Shown: positions 1 through 11,416, counted from the first letter of the stretch. The stretch: 64,000 nucleotides of DNA from Pseudomonas sp. dw_612 (GCF_018449725.1 NZ_JAAVVC010000003.1:124001-188000); one strand, 5' to 3'. Made by a program: numbers and translations. The notes: generated by a model from the sequence alone, not told the origin.

Positions 1-318
1 CCGGGGAAAAACCTCCTGCTCCTTGCGCGCAACAACGATCTTGATCACCCCCGTCTCGGGCTGGTTATCGGGAAAAAGAGCGTAAAGCTCTCCGTCGAGC
101 GCAATCGCCTCAAACGTCTGATGCGCGAATCGTTTCGCCTGAACCAGGATTCACTGGTCGGTTGGGACATAGTTATCGTCGCGCGCAAAGGTTTGGGCGA
201 CGTAGAAAACCCCGAATTGATTCAGCATTTCGGCAAACTCTGGAAGCGTCTGGCACGCAGCACGCCGGTACCAGCAGTCAAAACCGAAACTGTAGGGGTA
301 GACAGTACCGATGCGTAA
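1..318 (+). CDS. rnpA: Ribonuclease P protein component, 5' end missing
   Basis: The protein subunit of RNase P binds the catalytic RNA and helps remove 5' leaders from pre-tRNAs. An open frame runs from the first base of the window to a TAA at 316-318, giving 105 residues. The family is usually about 120-135 residues, so roughly 30 N-terminal residues lie outside the window. The arginine-rich RNR signature is visible ([15 protein letters not shown], around residues 33-47 of the visible part). It overlaps yidD by 8 bp, the usual rpmH-rnpA-yidD-yidC order, so rpmH, dnaA and the known Pseudomonas oriC should lie just upstream. Confidence 0.96.
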   Translation, partial: PGKNLLLLARNNDLDHPRLGLVIGKKSVKLSVERNRLKRLMRESFRLNQDSLVGWDIVIVARKGLGDVENPELIQHFGKLWKRLARSTPVPAVKTETVGVDSTDA

Positions 319-556
319 ACTGGCACTCGTTCCGATCCAGTTTTATCGCTACGCCATTAGTCCCCTGATGGCCAGTCACTGTCGTTTCTACCCCAGTTGT
401 TCCTGCTACGCGTATGAAGCCATAGAAAATCATGGCCTTCTGCGCGGTGGCTGGCTGGCCTTTCGTCGTTTAGGTCGCTGTCATCCGTGGAATCCCGGTG
501 GTTATGACCCGGTTCCGCCTATCCCTACCTCCCGTTCTTCTTCGATGGCCGAGTAA
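311..556 (+). CDS. yidD: Membrane protein insertion efficiency factor YidD
   Basis: YidD is a small membrane-associated protein that assists YidC-dependent insertion of inner-membrane proteins. The 81-residue product has the whole family signature: [15 protein letters not shown] (about residues 24-38) and [15 protein letters not shown] (about 56-70), with the conserved cysteines. The start ATG lies inside the end of rnpA (8-bp overlap), and yidC begins 3 bp after the stop, so translational coupling across rnpA-yidD-yidC is likely. Confidence 0.95.
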   Translation: MRKLALVPIQFYRYAISPLMASHCRFYPSCSCYAYEAIENHGLLRGGWLAFRRLGRCHPWNPGGYDPVPPIPTSRSSSMAE

Positions 557-558
557 TC

Positions 559-2247
559 ATGGATATCAAACGCACGATCCTGATCGTCGCCCTGGCAATC
601 GTGTCCTACGTTATGGTTCTTAAATGGAACCAGGACTATGGCCAGGCTGCCCTGCCGACTCAGAATGTTGCTTCCAGTACTACCGCACCGGGCCTACCGG
701 ACACGGCGACTGGCAATAATGCTTCTGTCAGTGACGACATTCCACGCGCCGCAAGTGATACCAGCGCCACTGCACCTGCTGAAACACCAGTAGCTGTAAG
801 CAAAGACCTCATCCAGATCAAAACGGATGTGCTCAACCTGGCTATCGATCCACAAGGTGGCGATGTTGCCCAACTGACGTTGCCGCTGTATCCACGTCGC
901 CAAGACCATCCGGAAATTCCATTCCAGCTGTTCGATAACGGCAACGAGCGGACTTATCTGGCCCAGAGCGGTTTGATCGGCACCGACGGTCCGGACGCAA
1001 GTCCAACCGGTCGCCCGGTTTACGCCTCGGAGAAGAAGATCTACCAACTGGCTGACGGTCAGGACCAATTGGTCGTGGACCTGAAGTTCAGCAAGGACGG
1101 CGTCAACTACATCAAGCGTTTCACCGTGAAACGTGGCTTGTATGACGTAACCGTTTCCTACCTGATCGACAACGAAAGTGCCAAGCCTTGGTCGGGTGCG
1201 ATGTTCGCCCAGCTCAAGCGCGACGCCAGCTCCGATCCTTCTTCCAGCACTGCCACCGGCACCGCGACTTACCTGGGCGCAGCCCTGTGGACAAGTAACG
1301 AGCCGTACAAGAAAGTGTCGATGAAGGACATGGACAAGGCTCAGCTGAAAGAAACCGTCAACGGTGGTTGGGTTGCCTGGTTGCAACACTACTTCGTGAC
1401 CGCTTGGATTCCGGCGAAGGGCGAAAACAATGTCGTCCAGACCCGTAAAGACAGCAAAGGCAACTACATCATCGGTTACACCGCTCCGGCAGTGACCGTT
1501 GCGCCAGGTGCCAAAGGTGAAGTCAGCGCCGTCCTGTACGCTGGCCCGAAAAGCCAGGCTGTGCTGAAAGAGTTGTCCCCAGGTCTGGAATTGACCGTCG
1601 ACTACGGCATTTTGTGGTTCATTGCCCAGCCAATCTTCTGGCTGCTGCAACACATCCACGCGATTGTCGGTAACTGGGGCTGGTCGATCATCTTCCTGAC
1701 CATGCTGATCAAGGGGCTTTTCTTCCCTCTGTCGGCTGCCAGCTACAAATCCATGGCGCGCATGCGTGCAGTGGCACCGAAACTGGCCGCGCTGAAAGAG
1801 CAACATGGCGACGACCGGCAGAAAATGTCCCAAGCCATGATGGAGCTGTACAAGAAAGAGAAGATCAATCCACTGGGCGGCTGCTTGCCAATCCTGGTGC
1901 AGATGCCGGTTTTCCTTTCGCTGTACTGGGTTCTGCTGGAAAGCGTGGAAATGCGCCAAGCGCCGTTCATGTTGTGGATTACTGACCTGTCGATCAAGGA
2001 TCCGTTCTTCATTCTGCCGATCATCATGGGTGCAACCATGTTCATCCAGCAGCGGTTGAACCCAACACCTCCGGATCCGATGCAGGCCAAGGTGATGAAG
2101 CTGATGCCAATCATCTTCACCTTTTTCTTCCTGTGGTTCCCGGCGGGTCTGGTGCTGTACTGGGTAGTCAACAACTGCCTGTCCATCAGCCAACAGTGGT
2201 ACATCACGCGTAAGATCGAAGCGGCTACCAAAAAAGCGGCTGCGTAA
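559..2247 (+). CDS. yidC: Membrane protein insertase YidC
   Basis: This is the Oxa1/Alb3-type insertase that places membrane proteins in the inner membrane, alone or with SecYEG. The product is 562 residues, normal for pseudomonads. An N-terminal membrane segment (about 7-24) is followed by a low-complexity Ala/Thr/Ser stretch, the large periplasmic P1 domain, and the C-terminal hydrophobic core from about residue 350. NPLGGCLP (about 438-445), next to the cytoplasmic hairpin, is intact. The groove position that is Arg in E. coli (R366) appears to be Lys here (about K385), by reading rather than alignment. It ends in front of a strong terminator. Confidence 0.97.
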   Translation: MDIKRTILIVALAIVSYVMVLKWNQDYGQAALPTQNVASSTTAPGLPDTATGNNASVSDDIPRAASDTSATAPAETPVAVSKDLIQIKTDVLNLAIDPQGGDVAQLTLPLYPRRQDHPEIPFQLFDNGNERTYLAQSGLIGTDGPDASPTGRPVYASEKKIYQLADGQDQLVVDLKFSKDGVNYIKRFTVKRGLYDVTVSYLIDNESAKPWSGAMFAQLKRDASSDPSSSTATGTATYLGAALWTSNEPYKKVSMKDMDKAQLKETVNGGWVAWLQHYFVTAWIPAKGENNVVQTRKDSKGNYIIGYTAPAVTVAPGAKGEVSAVLYAGPKSQAVLKELSPGLELTVDYGILWFIAQPIFWLLQHIHAIVGNWGWSIIFLTMLIKGLFFPLSAASYKSMARMRAVAPKLAALKEQHGDDRQKMSQAMMELYKKEKINPLGGCLPILVQMPVFLSLYWVLLESVEMRQAPFMLWITDLSIKDPFFILPIIMGATMFIQQRLNPTPPDPMQAKVMKLMPIIFTFFFLWFPAGLVLYWVVNNCLSISQQWYITRKIEAATKKAAA

Positions 2248-2268
2248 CTTACTCTGTGGATAACCACT

Positions 2269-2296
2269 CAAAACGCCCCCTAGTGGGGCGTTTTGC
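2269..2296 (+). terminator. Rho-independent terminator after yidC
   Basis: CAAAACGCCCC (2269-2279) and GGGGCGTTTTG (2285-2295) form a perfect 11-bp stem with a 5-nt loop. The 3' arm carries a short T run. It closes the rnpA-yidD-yidC unit. The A-rich 5' arm gives it some potential on the other strand as well. Confidence 0.85.
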
Positions 2297-2326
2297 TATC
2301 TGTCACTTTTGTCTGGATACCGGTTT

Positions 2327-3697
2327 ATGAGCGTTCCTCGTGAAACCATCGCAGCCGTCGCCACCGCTCAAGGTCGCGGCGGTGTAGGCATCGTCCGTAT
2401 TTCCGGGCCGCTGGCGAGTGTGGCGGCCAAAGCCATCAGCGGTCGCGACCTGAAACCGCGCTATGCCCATTACGGCCCGTTCCTCAGTGAAAACGAAGAG
2501 GTGCTGGACGAAGGCATCGCATTATATTTCCCGGGTCCGAACTCGTTCACCGGCGAAGATGTGCTGGAACTCCAGGGCCACGGCGGTCCTATCGTGCTGG
2601 ATATGCTGCTCAAGCGTTGCCTGGAACTGGGTTGCCGCTTGGCCCGGCCGGGTGAATTCAGCGAACGCGCTTTCCTCAACGACAAACTCGACCTGGCCCA
2701 GGCCGAGGCGATTGCCGATTTGATCGAAGCCAGTTCTGCACAGGCTGCGCGCAATGCCCTGCGTTCCTTGCAAGGTGCGTTTTCCCAGCGTGTGCATAAC
2801 CTCACCGAACAATTGATCGGCCTGCGTATTTACGTCGAGGCCGCCATCGATTTCCCGGAAGAAGAAATCGACTTCCTCGCCGATGGCCACGTGCTGAGCA
2901 TGCTCGACAAGGTCCGCGACGAATTATCCACAGTCCTTCGCGAAGCCGGGCAGGGTGCCTTGTTGCGGGACGGAATGAATGTGGTGATCGCCGGTCGGCC
3001 GAACGCCGGTAAATCCAGCCTCTTGAACGCCTTGGCCGGCCGAGAAGCAGCGATCGTTACCGAAATCGCCGGCACCACCCGGGACATTCTTCGCGAACAT
3101 ATCCATATCGACGGCATGCCGTTGCACGTGGTCGACACTGCAGGCCTGCGGGATACCGATGACCAGGTGGAGAAAATCGGTGTTGAGCGAGCATTGAAAG
3201 CCATCGGCGAAGCGGATCGGGTGTTGTTGGTGGTGGATGCCACCGCACCGGAAGCCCTTGATCCGTTTGCCTTGTGGCCGGAATTCCTGGAAACCCGACC
3301 TGACCCGGCCAAAGTCACGCTGATCCGTAACAAGGCAGACCTGACCGGTGAAGCGATTGCCCTGGAAGTCAGCGACGATGGCCATGTCACCATCAGCTTG
3401 AGTGCCAAGTCTGCGGGCGAGGGCCTTGAGTTGTTGCGCGAACACCTCAAGACCTGCATGGGCTACGAGCAGACCTCCGAAAGCAGCTTCAGCGCACGTC
3501 GGCGCCACCTGGAGGCGTTGCGACATGCCAGTGCCTCCCTCGAGCATGGTCGTGCACAGCTGACGTTGGCAGGTGCCGGCGAGCTATTGGCTGAAGATCT
3601 GCGTCAGGCGCAGCACTCTTTAGGCGAAATCACCGGTGCCTTCAGCTCCGATGACCTGCTGGGACGGATCTTTTCCAGCTTCTGTATCGGTAAATAG
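2327..3697 (+). CDS. mnmE: tRNA-modifying GTPase MnmE
   Basis: With MnmG it forms the complex that makes the (carboxymethyl)aminomethyl group on wobble uridine 34 of several tRNAs. The 456 residues show an N-terminal folate-binding TrmE domain ([10 protein letters not shown] near residue 15), a helical domain, and an inserted G domain with GRPNAGKSS (about 222-230), DTAGL and NKAD. The C-terminal FCIGK carries the conserved cysteine. ATG 2327 is preferred over the in-frame TTG at 2309 because MSVPRETI matches the family start. A perfect DnaA box lies in frame at 2924-2932 and uses a TTA leucine codon, which is rare in GC-rich pseudomonads. Confidence 0.97.
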   Translation: MSVPRETIAAVATAQGRGGVGIVRISGPLASVAAKAISGRDLKPRYAHYGPFLSENEEVLDEGIALYFPGPNSFTGEDVLELQGHGGPIVLDMLLKRCLELGCRLARPGEFSERAFLNDKLDLAQAEAIADLIEASSAQAARNALRSLQGAFSQRVHNLTEQLIGLRIYVEAAIDFPEEEIDFLADGHVLSMLDKVRDELSTVLREAGQGALLRDGMNVVIAGRPNAGKSSLLNALAGREAAIVTEIAGTTRDILREHIHIDGMPLHVVDTAGLRDTDDQVEKIGVERALKAIGEADRVLLVVDATAPEALDPFALWPEFLETRPDPAKVTLIRNKADLTGEAIALEVSDDGHVTISLSAKSAGEGLELLREHLKTCMGYEQTSESSFSARRRHLEALRHASASLEHGRAQLTLAGAGELLAEDLRQAQHSLGEITGAFSSDDLLGRIFSSFCIGK

Positions 3698-3712
3698 TCC
3701 TTTCCGTTGTTC

Positions 3713-3740
3713 ACAGACAGGCCGTTCGCGCCTGTCTGTT
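3713..3740 (+). terminator. Terminator after mnmE
   Basis: ACAGACAGGC (3713-3722) and GCCTGTCTGT (3730-3739) form a perfect 10-bp stem with a 7-nt loop, followed by TTCCCTCCTTTT. It lies 15 bp after the mnmE stop. The trailing T run is interrupted, so it may be a modest terminator. Confidence 0.7.
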
Positions 3741-4244
3741 CCCTCCTTTTCTGAAACTTTCCCCAGTGCCGAGCAGATTCTTTCTGCTTGAGTGGATTTT
3801 CCGTGCCTGGAATTCGTCTTTTCGAAGCTTTTCTGTAAATTAAGCCCTGTGAATAAGTGCCACTAAGGGCAGTTGATAACAGGGCCTTAAAACTGAAGAT
3901 AAACCCCTCTGTGGATAACCACCCCTTTCATCCACAGGCTTACACCGGTTATCCAAGGGCCTCCTTGGCACATGACCACAGGGTTTTGAATCTCTGTACA
4001 TACCGAATATAAAGGCTTATATAGATCTATCCACAGAAAGGGTGCTCAGTAGAAATAAACATAAAAACAAAGATTTAATAAATTTCTCTCTTTTTAATTT
4101 CTATAACCCCGACTTCTCCACAGCTGGTTAAATTTTGTGCAAAGGGTTCTTTAGGAAGGGCGAAGTCCCTATACTTGCCGACCAGGTCCAAAAACCTGTG
4201 ACCAACCTATTCCGGATTACCTAACTGAAGCAGGCACGAGGTGC
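3741..4244. other. Origin-like intergenic region with DnaA boxes and an AT-rich block
   Basis: No gene is seen in this 504-bp stretch. It holds DnaA boxes matching TTATNCACA on the minus strand at 3848-3856 (TGTGAATAA) and 3910-3918 (TGTGGATAA). One-mismatch boxes lie at 3928-3936 (TCATCCACA), 4027-4035 (CTATCCACA) and 4114-4122 (TTCTCCACA). A strongly AT-rich block spans about 4047-4108 between the last two boxes and resembles a DNA-unwinding element. E. coli oriC also lies beside mnmG, whereas the characterised Pseudomonas oriC lies between rpmH and dnaA. This could be an auxiliary or ancestral origin, a DnaA-controlled promoter region for mnmG, or a titration site. Function is inferred only. 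Confidence 0.55.
4147..4175 (+). promoter_or_regulatory. Candidate sigma-70 promoter of mnmG
   Basis: TATACT (4170-4175) matches the -10 consensus at five of six positions. TTCTTT (4147-4152) is a weak -35 with a 17-bp spacer. It lies 70 bp before the mnmG start and just downstream of the DnaA-box cluster. Confidence 0.4.
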
Positions 4245-6146
4245 GTGGTGGATTTCCCTTCCCGTTTTGAAGTGATCGTCATCGGCGGCGGTCATGCCGG
4301 TACCGAGGCAGCACTGGCGTCAGCACGTATGGGGGCAAAAACCCTGTTGCTGACGCATAACGTGGAAACCCTCGGTGCCATGAGTTGCAACCCTGCCATT
4401 GGCGGGATTGGCAAAAGCCACTTGGTCAAGGAAATCGACGCCCTCGGCGGCGCGATGGCCATGGCTACCGACAAGGGTGGTATCCAGTTTCGCGTGTTGA
4501 ACAGCCGCAAAGGCCCGGCCGTGCGAGCGACTCGCGCTCAAGCCGACCGGGTTCTGTACAAGGCCGCTGTCCGCGAAGCCCTGGAAAACCAGCCGAACCT
4601 GTGGATATTTCAACAAGCCGCCGATGACCTGATCGTCGAACAGGAAACGGTGCGCGGTGTTGTCACCCAAATGGGCCTGCGTTTCTTCGCCGATTCCGTG
4701 GTGTTGACCACTGGCACCTTCCTCGGTGGACTTATCCACATCGGCATGCAGAATTATTCCGGCGGTCGCGCCGGTGATCCGCCATCGATTGCCCTGGCTC
4801 ACCGCTTGCGTGAATTGCCATTGCGCGTTGGTCGCTTGAAAACCGGTACGCCGCCGCGTATCGACGGTCGTTCTGTGGATTTCTCGGTGATGACCGAGCA
4901 AGCAGGCGATACGCCGATCCCGGTGATGTCGTTCATGGGCTCCAAAGAGCAGCACCCGAAACAGGTCAGCTGCTGGATTACCCACACCAACGCCCGCACC
5001 CACGAAATCATTGCCGCGAACCTCGACCGTTCGCCGATGTATTCCGATGCCGGGCTGATCGAAGGCATCGGCCCGCGTTATTGCCCGTCGATCGAAGACA
5101 AGATCCATCGCTTTGCCGACAAGGAAAGCCATCAGGTCTTCATCGAACCGGAAGGTTTGACCACCCACGAGCTGTACCCGAACGGGATATCCACATCCTT
5201 GCCGTTCGACGTGCAGTTGCAGATCGTGCAATCGATCCGCGGCATGGAAAACGCGCACATCGTGCGTCCGGGCTACGCCATCGAGTACGACTACTTCAAT
5301 CCGCGTGACCTGAAGTACAGCCTGGAAACCAAAGTCATTGCCGGCCTGTTCTTCGCCGGGCAAATCAACGGCACCACCGGTTACGAAGAAGCCGGCGCCC
5401 AGGGTTTGCTGGCTGGGGCCAACGCCGCACTGCGTGCACAGGGCAAAGACGCCTGGTGCCCGCGTCGCGATGAGGCGTACATCGGCGTGCTGGTCGACGA
5501 CCTGATTACCCTGGGTACCCAGGAACCGTACCGGATGTTCACGTCCCGGGCCGAATACCGCCTGATCCTGCGCGAAGACAACGCTGACCTGCGTCTCACC
5601 GAAAAAGGTCGCGAACTCGGTTTGGTGGATGACGCGCGTTGGGCGGCGTTCTGCAAGAAACGCGAAAGCATCGATCTGGAAGAGCAGCGCCTGAAAAGTA
5701 CCTGGGTTCGCCCGGGCACCGAGCAGGGCGATGCGATTTCCGAAAAGTTTGGCACGCCGCTGACCCACGAATACAACTTGCTCAACCTCTTGAGCCGTCC
5801 GGAAATCGACTACGCTGGTCTGATCGCCGTGACAGGCGGTGGTGCAGAAGATCCACAGGTCGCCGAGCAGGTCGAAATCAAGACCAAATACGCCGGCTAC
5901 ATCGATCGCCAGCAGGATGAAATCGTTCGTCTGCGGGCCAGCGAAGATACAAAACTGCCTGTGGATATCGATTACACGAACATTTCCGGTCTCTCCAAAG
6001 AGATCCAGAGCAAGCTCGGTGCGACCCGTCCGGAAACCCTGGGCCAGGCGTCGCGTATCCCGGGCGTGACCCCGGCAGCGATTTCGCTGTTGATGATTCA
6101 TTTGAAAAAACGCGGCGCGGGCCGTCAGTTGGAGCAAAGCGCTTGA
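4245..6146 (+). CDS. mnmG: tRNA uridine-5-carboxymethylaminomethyl synthesis enzyme MnmG (GidA)
   Basis: This is the FAD-dependent partner of MnmE in wobble-uridine modification. The 633 residues show the N-terminal dinucleotide motif GGGHAG (14-19), then [14 protein letters not shown] and [18 protein letters not shown] near the flavin site. The helical C-terminal part ends in an alanine/arginine-rich tail. A GTG start at 4245 gives MVDFPSRF, the Pseudomonas family start; a second GTG follows directly. A perfect DnaA box (4732-4740) lies in the coding sequence. The stop overlaps the rsmG start. Confidence 0.97.
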   Translation: MVDFPSRFEVIVIGGGHAGTEAALASARMGAKTLLLTHNVETLGAMSCNPAIGGIGKSHLVKEIDALGGAMAMATDKGGIQFRVLNSRKGPAVRATRAQADRVLYKAAVREALENQPNLWIFQQAADDLIVEQETVRGVVTQMGLRFFADSVVLTTGTFLGGLIHIGMQNYSGGRAGDPPSIALAHRLRELPLRVGRLKTGTPPRIDGRSVDFSVMTEQAGDTPIPVMSFMGSKEQHPKQVSCWITHTNARTHEIIAANLDRSPMYSDAGLIEGIGPRYCPSIEDKIHRFADKESHQVFIEPEGLTTHELYPNGISTSLPFDVQLQIVQSIRGMENAHIVRPGYAIEYDYFNPRDLKYSLETKVIAGLFFAGQINGTTGYEEAGAQGLLAGANAALRAQGKDAWCPRRDEAYIGVLVDDLITLGTQEPYRMFTSRAEYRLILREDNADLRLTEKGRELGLVDDARWAAFCKKRESIDLEEQRLKSTWVRPGTEQGDAISEKFGTPLTHEYNLLNLLSRPEIDYAGLIAVTGGGAEDPQVAEQVEIKTKYAGYIDRQQDEIVRLRASEDTKLPVDIDYTNISGLSKEIQSKLGATRPETLGQASRIPGVTPAAISLLMIHLKKRGAGRQLEQSA

Positions 6147-6787
6147 GTTCGTTGGTCACCTCGCAACATGCCGAAGAGTTATCCACAGGTGCTCGCCAGC
6201 TCGGTGTCACCCTGACAGAAGCCCAGCACACGTTGCTGCTGGGTTATCTGGCCCTGTTGATCAAATGGAACAAGGCCTACAACCTGACCGCCGTACGCGA
6301 TCCGGACGAAATGGTGTCCCGTCACCTGCTCGACAGCTTGAGCGTGATGTCGTTTGTGGAAAACGGCCGCTGGCTGGACGTTGGCAGCGGTGGCGGCATG
6401 CCGGGTATTCCGTTGGCGATCCTGTTTCCAGAGTCCCAGGTCACCTGCCTGGACAGCAACGGCAAGAAAACCCGCTTCCTGACCCAGGTCAAACTCGAAC
6501 TCAAACTCGATAACCTGCAAGTTATCCACAGTCGCGTTGAAAGTTTTCAGCCAGAACAGCCCTTCAACGGGATCATCTCCCGGGCTTTCAGCAGCATGGA
6601 AAACTTCAGCAACTGGACGCGCCACCTCGGCGACCGCGATACACGTTGGCTGGCAATGAAGGGCGTTCATCCCGCCGATGAGCTGGTAGCATTGCCGGCA
6701 GACTTCCACCTCGATAGCGAACACGCCCTGGCCGTACCCGGTTGCCAAGGCCAACGCCATCTGCTGATACTGCGCCGCACGGCATGA
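6143..6787 (+). CDS. rsmG: 16S rRNA (guanine-527-N7)-methyltransferase RsmG (GidB)
   Basis: RsmG methylates N7 of G527 in 16S rRNA using SAM. The 214-residue protein carries the SAM-binding [15 protein letters not shown] near residue 79 and the conserved [11 protein letters not shown] and SRAF segments. The start is taken as TTG 6143, overlapping the mnmG stop (TTGA). No in-frame ATG fits, and a second TTG at 6152 is possible. Two perfect DnaA boxes lie inside (6179-6187 and 6522-6530); the first is read in frame with TTA as codon 13. Confidence 0.95.
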   Translation: MSSLVTSQHAEELSTGARQLGVTLTEAQHTLLLGYLALLIKWNKAYNLTAVRDPDEMVSRHLLDSLSVMSFVENGRWLDVGSGGGMPGIPLAILFPESQVTCLDSNGKKTRFLTQVKLELKLDNLQVIHSRVESFQPEQPFNGIISRAFSSMENFSNWTRHLGDRDTRWLAMKGVHPADELVALPADFHLDSEHALAVPGCQGQRHLLILRRTA

Positions 6788-6805
6788 TTGGGAACACAAG
6801 CAAGA

Positions 6806-7603
6806 ATGGCTAAGGTATTCGCGATAGCGAACCAAAAGGGTGGTGTGGGCAAGACCACCACCTGCATCAACCTCGCAGCTTCCCTGGTCGCTACCAAGCG
6901 TCGGGTGCTGTTGATTGATCTCGATCCACAGGGCAACGCCACCATGGGTAGCGGTGTGGATAAACACGGCCTGGAGAACTCGGTCTACGACCTGTTGATC
7001 GGTGAGTGCGACCTGGCTCAGGCCATGCACTTCTCCGAGCACGGTGGTTACCAGTTGTTGCCGGCCAACCGCGATTTGACGGCCGCCGAAGTGGTTCTGC
7101 TGGAAATGCAGATGAAGGAAAGTCGTCTGCGCAGCGCGTTGGCGCCGATCCGTGAAAACTACGATTACATTTTGATCGACTGCCCGCCGTCGCTGTCGAT
7201 GCTGACTCTGAACGCGTTGGTAGCCGCCGATGGGGTGATTATCCCCATGCAGTGCGAGTACTTCGCGCTGGAAGGTTTGAGCGACCTTGTGGATAACATC
7301 AAGCGCATCGCCGAATTGCTGAACCCGAACCTGAAAGTCGAAGGCCTGTTGCGGACCATGTACGACCCGCGCCTGAGCCTGATGAACGATGTCTCGGCCC
7401 AGCTCAAGGAACACTTCGGCGAGCAGCTCTACGACACCGTGATTCCACGCAACATCCGCCTTGCCGAAGCGCCAAGCTATGGCATGCCAGCGCTGGCGTA
7501 CGACAAAACATCGCGGGGCGCCATCGCTTACCTGGCATTGGCCGGCGAACTGGTTCGCCGTCAACGCAAAAACTCACGCACCGCCGCCGCTCAGGCAACT
7601 TAA
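6806..7603 (+). CDS. parA: Chromosome-partitioning ATPase ParA (Soj)
   Basis: ParA is a Walker-type ATPase that acts with ParB-parS to segregate the origin region. The 265-residue product has the deviant Walker A KGGVGKTT (11-18) and YDYILIDCPPS as Walker B. ATG 6806 is chosen over an in-frame upstream start at 6788 because MAKVFAIANQKGG is the usual Pseudomonas beginning. DnaA boxes lie inside at 6956-6964 and 7288-7296. ParB follows 9 bp after the stop, so the two form a unit, probably with rsmG. Confidence 0.97.
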   Translation: MAKVFAIANQKGGVGKTTTCINLAASLVATKRRVLLIDLDPQGNATMGSGVDKHGLENSVYDLLIGECDLAQAMHFSEHGGYQLLPANRDLTAAEVVLLEMQMKESRLRSALAPIRENYDYILIDCPPSLSMLTLNALVAADGVIIPMQCEYFALEGLSDLVDNIKRIAELLNPNLKVEGLLRTMYDPRLSLMNDVSAQLKEHFGEQLYDTVIPRNIRLAEAPSYGMPALAYDKTSRGAIAYLALAGELVRRQRKNSRTAAAQAT

Positions 7604-7612
7604 GGAATCCCC

Positions 7613-8485
7613 ATGGCCGTCAAGAAACGAGGTCTCGGACGTGGACTGGATGCACTGCTGAGTGGTCCGACTGTCAGCTCGCTCGAAGAGCAAGCGGTAC
7701 AAGCCGATCAGCGTGAGCTGCAACACCTGCCCCTGGACCTGATCCAGCGCGGCAAGTATCAGCCGCGTCGGGACATGGACCCGCAGGCGCTCGAAGAACT
7801 GGCGTTGTCGATCAAGGCCCAGGGCGTGATGCAGCCGATTGTGGTCCGCCCGATCGGCAGCGGTCGTTTCGAAATCATCGCCGGCGAACGCCGCTGGCGT
7901 GCCAGCCAGCAGGCTGGCCAGGAAACCATCCCGGCGATGGTGCGCGATGTGCCGGATGAAACCGCCATCGCCATGGCGCTGATCGAAAACATTCAGCGCG
8001 AAGACCTCAATCCGATCGAAGAAGCGGTCGCCCTGCAGCGTTTGCAGCAGGAGTTCCAGCTGACTCAGCAACAAGTCGCCGAAGCCGTGGGCAAATCCCG
8101 GGTAACCGTGGCGAACCTGCTACGCTTGATCGCGTTGCCGGAAGTTATCAAAACCATGCTGTCCCACGGCGACCTGGAAATGGGTCATGCACGTGCTTTG
8201 CTCGGTTTGCCGGAGAATCAACAGGTTGAAGGGGCGCGACATGTTGTCGCACGTGGGCTGACCGTGCGCCAGACTGAGGCACTGGTTCGCCAGTGGTTGA
8301 GTGGCAAACCGGAGCCCGTGGAACCTGCAAAACCGGACCCGGATATTGCCCGTCTCGAGCAGCGCCTGGCTGAGCGCCTAGGCTCTGCGGTGCAGATTCG
8401 CCACGGAAAGAAAGGCAAAGGGCAGTTAGTGATTGGTTACAACTCTCTCGACGAGCTTCAAGGCGTGCTTGCACACATTCGCTGA
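7613..8485 (+). CDS. parB: Chromosome-partitioning protein ParB (Spo0J)
   Basis: ParB is a CTP-dependent DNA clamp that loads at parS palindromes near the origin. The 290 residues start MAVKKRGLGRGLDALL, an N-terminal motif that contacts ParA in this family. GERRWRAS (about 91-98) and ENIQREDLNPIEEA are the conserved nucleotide-binding boxes. A helix-turn-helix follows (AEAVGKSRVTVANLLRL, about 160-176), then the C-terminal dimerisation region. AAGGAA sits 8 bp before the ATG. The only parS-like palindrome seen in the window is at 56033-56046. Confidence 0.97.
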   Translation: MAVKKRGLGRGLDALLSGPTVSSLEEQAVQADQRELQHLPLDLIQRGKYQPRRDMDPQALEELALSIKAQGVMQPIVVRPIGSGRFEIIAGERRWRASQQAGQETIPAMVRDVPDETAIAMALIENIQREDLNPIEEAVALQRLQQEFQLTQQQVAEAVGKSRVTVANLLRLIALPEVIKTMLSHGDLEMGHARALLGLPENQQVEGARHVVARGLTVRQTEALVRQWLSGKPEPVEPAKPDPDIARLEQRLAERLGSAVQIRHGKKGKGQLVIGYNSLDELQGVLAHIR

Positions 8486-8530
8486 AACATTTCCTCATGT
8501 AGCGCGCAGTCGGAAATCACTACCTGACAG

Positions 8531-8559
8531 TTGAATAGGGGCTGAACCGCCCCTATACT
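8531..8559 (+). promoter_or_regulatory. Promoter of the ATP synthase operon with an embedded palindrome
   Basis: TTGAAT (8531-8536) and TATACT (8554-8559) are spaced 17 bp apart, a good sigma-70 arrangement. ATAGGGGC (8535-8542) and GCCCCTAT (8549-8556) form a perfect inverted repeat that fills the spacer and touches both hexamers. It could be an operator, or a weak terminator for parB. It lies 75 bp before the atpI ATG. Confidence 0.6.
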
Positions 8560-8633
8560 CTGCGCGCATTTTGTCGGCACAAATTATGCCAAGTTATTGA
8601 ATTCTGGCAGCCGACCATTGGGGAGTAAAAGTG

Positions 8634-9927
<1,294 letters not shown>

Positions 9928-10046
9928 GACCAGTCTCGACTAGTCTGATGTCCCACTCGGTCAAACGAGTGGGTGCCCGAACAGGGCTTATGAAACGATT
10001 TGTTTTACCGCTTTAAAATCTAAAAAACCTAAACCATACGACGTAA

Positions 10047-10319
<273 letters not shown>

Positions 10320-10321
10320 TC

Positions 10322-10341
10322 ACTCGAACCTTCGAGTGATT
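10322..10341 (+). promoter_or_regulatory. Hairpin between atpE and atpF
   Basis: ACTCGAACCTTCGAGT folds into a short perfect stem just after the atpE stop. There is no T run, so it is more likely an mRNA-stabilising or attenuating hairpin than a terminator. It could help explain higher atpE expression. Confidence 0.4.
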
Positions 10342-10375
10342 GGTTTGATGTGCAACGAACGAGCGAGGTGTTGGC

Positions 10376-10846
10376 GTGAACATTAATGCAACCCTGATTG
10401 GCCAGTCCGTTGCGTTCTTCATTTTTGTACTGTTTTGCATGAAGTTCGTGTGGCCTCCGGTCATCGCGGCTTTGCACGAACGTCAGAAGAAGATCGCGGA
10501 TGGACTGGACGCTGCCGCCCGAGCAGCTCGCGACCTGGAGTTGGCCCAAGATAAAGCGGGTCAACAACTGCGCGAAGCTAAGGCTCAGGCAGCTGAAATC
10601 ATTGAGCAAGCCAAGAAACGCGGTAACCAGATCGTTGAAGAGGCTGTTGAAAAAGCCCGTATCGACGCTGACCGTGTGAAGGTTCAGGCTCAGGCCGAGA
10701 TCGAGCAGGAACTGAACAGTGTCAAAGACGCGCTGCGTGCCCAACTGGGTAGCCTGGCAGTCTCTGGCGCCGAGAAGATCCTGGGTTCCACAATCGATCA
10801 AAACGCGCACGCGGAGCTGGTAAACAAACTGGCTGCTGAAATTTAA
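10376..10846 (+). CDS. atpF: ATP synthase Fo subunit b
   Basis: Subunit b is the peripheral-stalk dimer linking Fo to F1. The 156 residues have one N-terminal membrane helix (about 5-27), then a long charged coiled coil rich in Ala, Glu, Lys and Gln (about 35-130), and a C-terminal delta-binding end. The start is a GTG (10376) preceded by [18 protein letters not shown] is the family N terminus. It is followed by atpH after a 12-bp gap. Confidence 0.96.
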   Translation: MNINATLIGQSVAFFIFVLFCMKFVWPPVIAALHERQKKIADGLDAAARAARDLELAQDKAGQQLREAKAQAAEIIEQAKKRGNQIVEEAVEKARIDADRVKVQAQAEIEQELNSVKDALRAQLGSLAVSGAEKILGSTIDQNAHAELVNKLAAEI

Positions 10847-10858
10847 GCGAGGGCGATC

Positions 10859-11395
10859 ATGGCAGAATTGACCACGTTGGCCCGACCTTACGCTAAGGCA
10901 GCCTTCGAGCACGCCCAGGCCCACCAGCAACTGGCCTCTTGGTCAGCCATGCTCGGCCTGGCTGCAGCAGTGTCGCAAGACGACACCATGCAGCGCGTGC
11001 TCAAGGCCCCGCGACTGACGAGCGCAGACAAGGCCGCCACGTTTATTGACGTGTGCGGCGACAAGTTTGATGCCAAGGCACAGAACTTCATCAACGTCGT
11101 TTCCGAAAACGACCGTCTCCCGCTTTTGCCGGAGATATCCGCTCTGTTTGACCTGTACAAGGCCGAACAAGAGAAGTCGGTAGACGTTGAAGTGACCAGT
11201 GCTTTTGCATTGAACCAAGAACAGCAAGACAAACTCGCCAAGGTTCTCAGTGCACGACTCAACCGGGAAGTGCGCCTGCAAGTCGAGGAAGACAAATCCC
11301 TTATTGGGGGCATTGTCATCCGCGCCGGCGACCTGGTTATCGATGGCTCGGTTCGCGGAAAACTCGCAAGCCTTGCCGAAGCATTGAAATCTTGA
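10859..11395 (+). CDS. atpH: ATP synthase F1 subunit delta
   Basis: Delta caps the F1 hexamer and binds subunit b. The 178 residues begin [14 protein letters not shown], the family N-terminal motif, and end in the typical [20 protein letters not shown] segment. A GCGAGGGCG ribosome site precedes the ATG. atpA follows after 21 bp. Confidence 0.96.
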   Translation: MAELTTLARPYAKAAFEHAQAHQQLASWSAMLGLAAAVSQDDTMQRVLKAPRLTSADKAATFIDVCGDKFDAKAQNFINVVSENDRLPLLPEISALFDLYKAEQEKSVDVEVTSAFALNQEQQDKLAKVLSARLNREVRLQVEEDKSLIGGIVIRAGDLVIDGSVRGKLASLAEALKS

Positions 11396-11416
11396 GTTTG
11401 AAGGGGCAGCAGAGCA

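Noticed and set aside
694..2271. A 525-codon open frame antisense to yidC
   Set aside because: It mirrors the yidC reading frame, has no ribosome site, and yidC is beyond doubt. Long antisense frames are common in GC-rich genes.
4320..6137. A 605-codon open frame antisense to mnmG
   Set aside because: A shadow of the well-supported mnmG gene with no recognisable product.
9955..9972. A terminator between atpB and atpE
   Set aside because: The hairpin CACTCG/CGAGTG has only a 6-bp stem and no T run, and the operon continues downstream; treated as an mRNA structure only.
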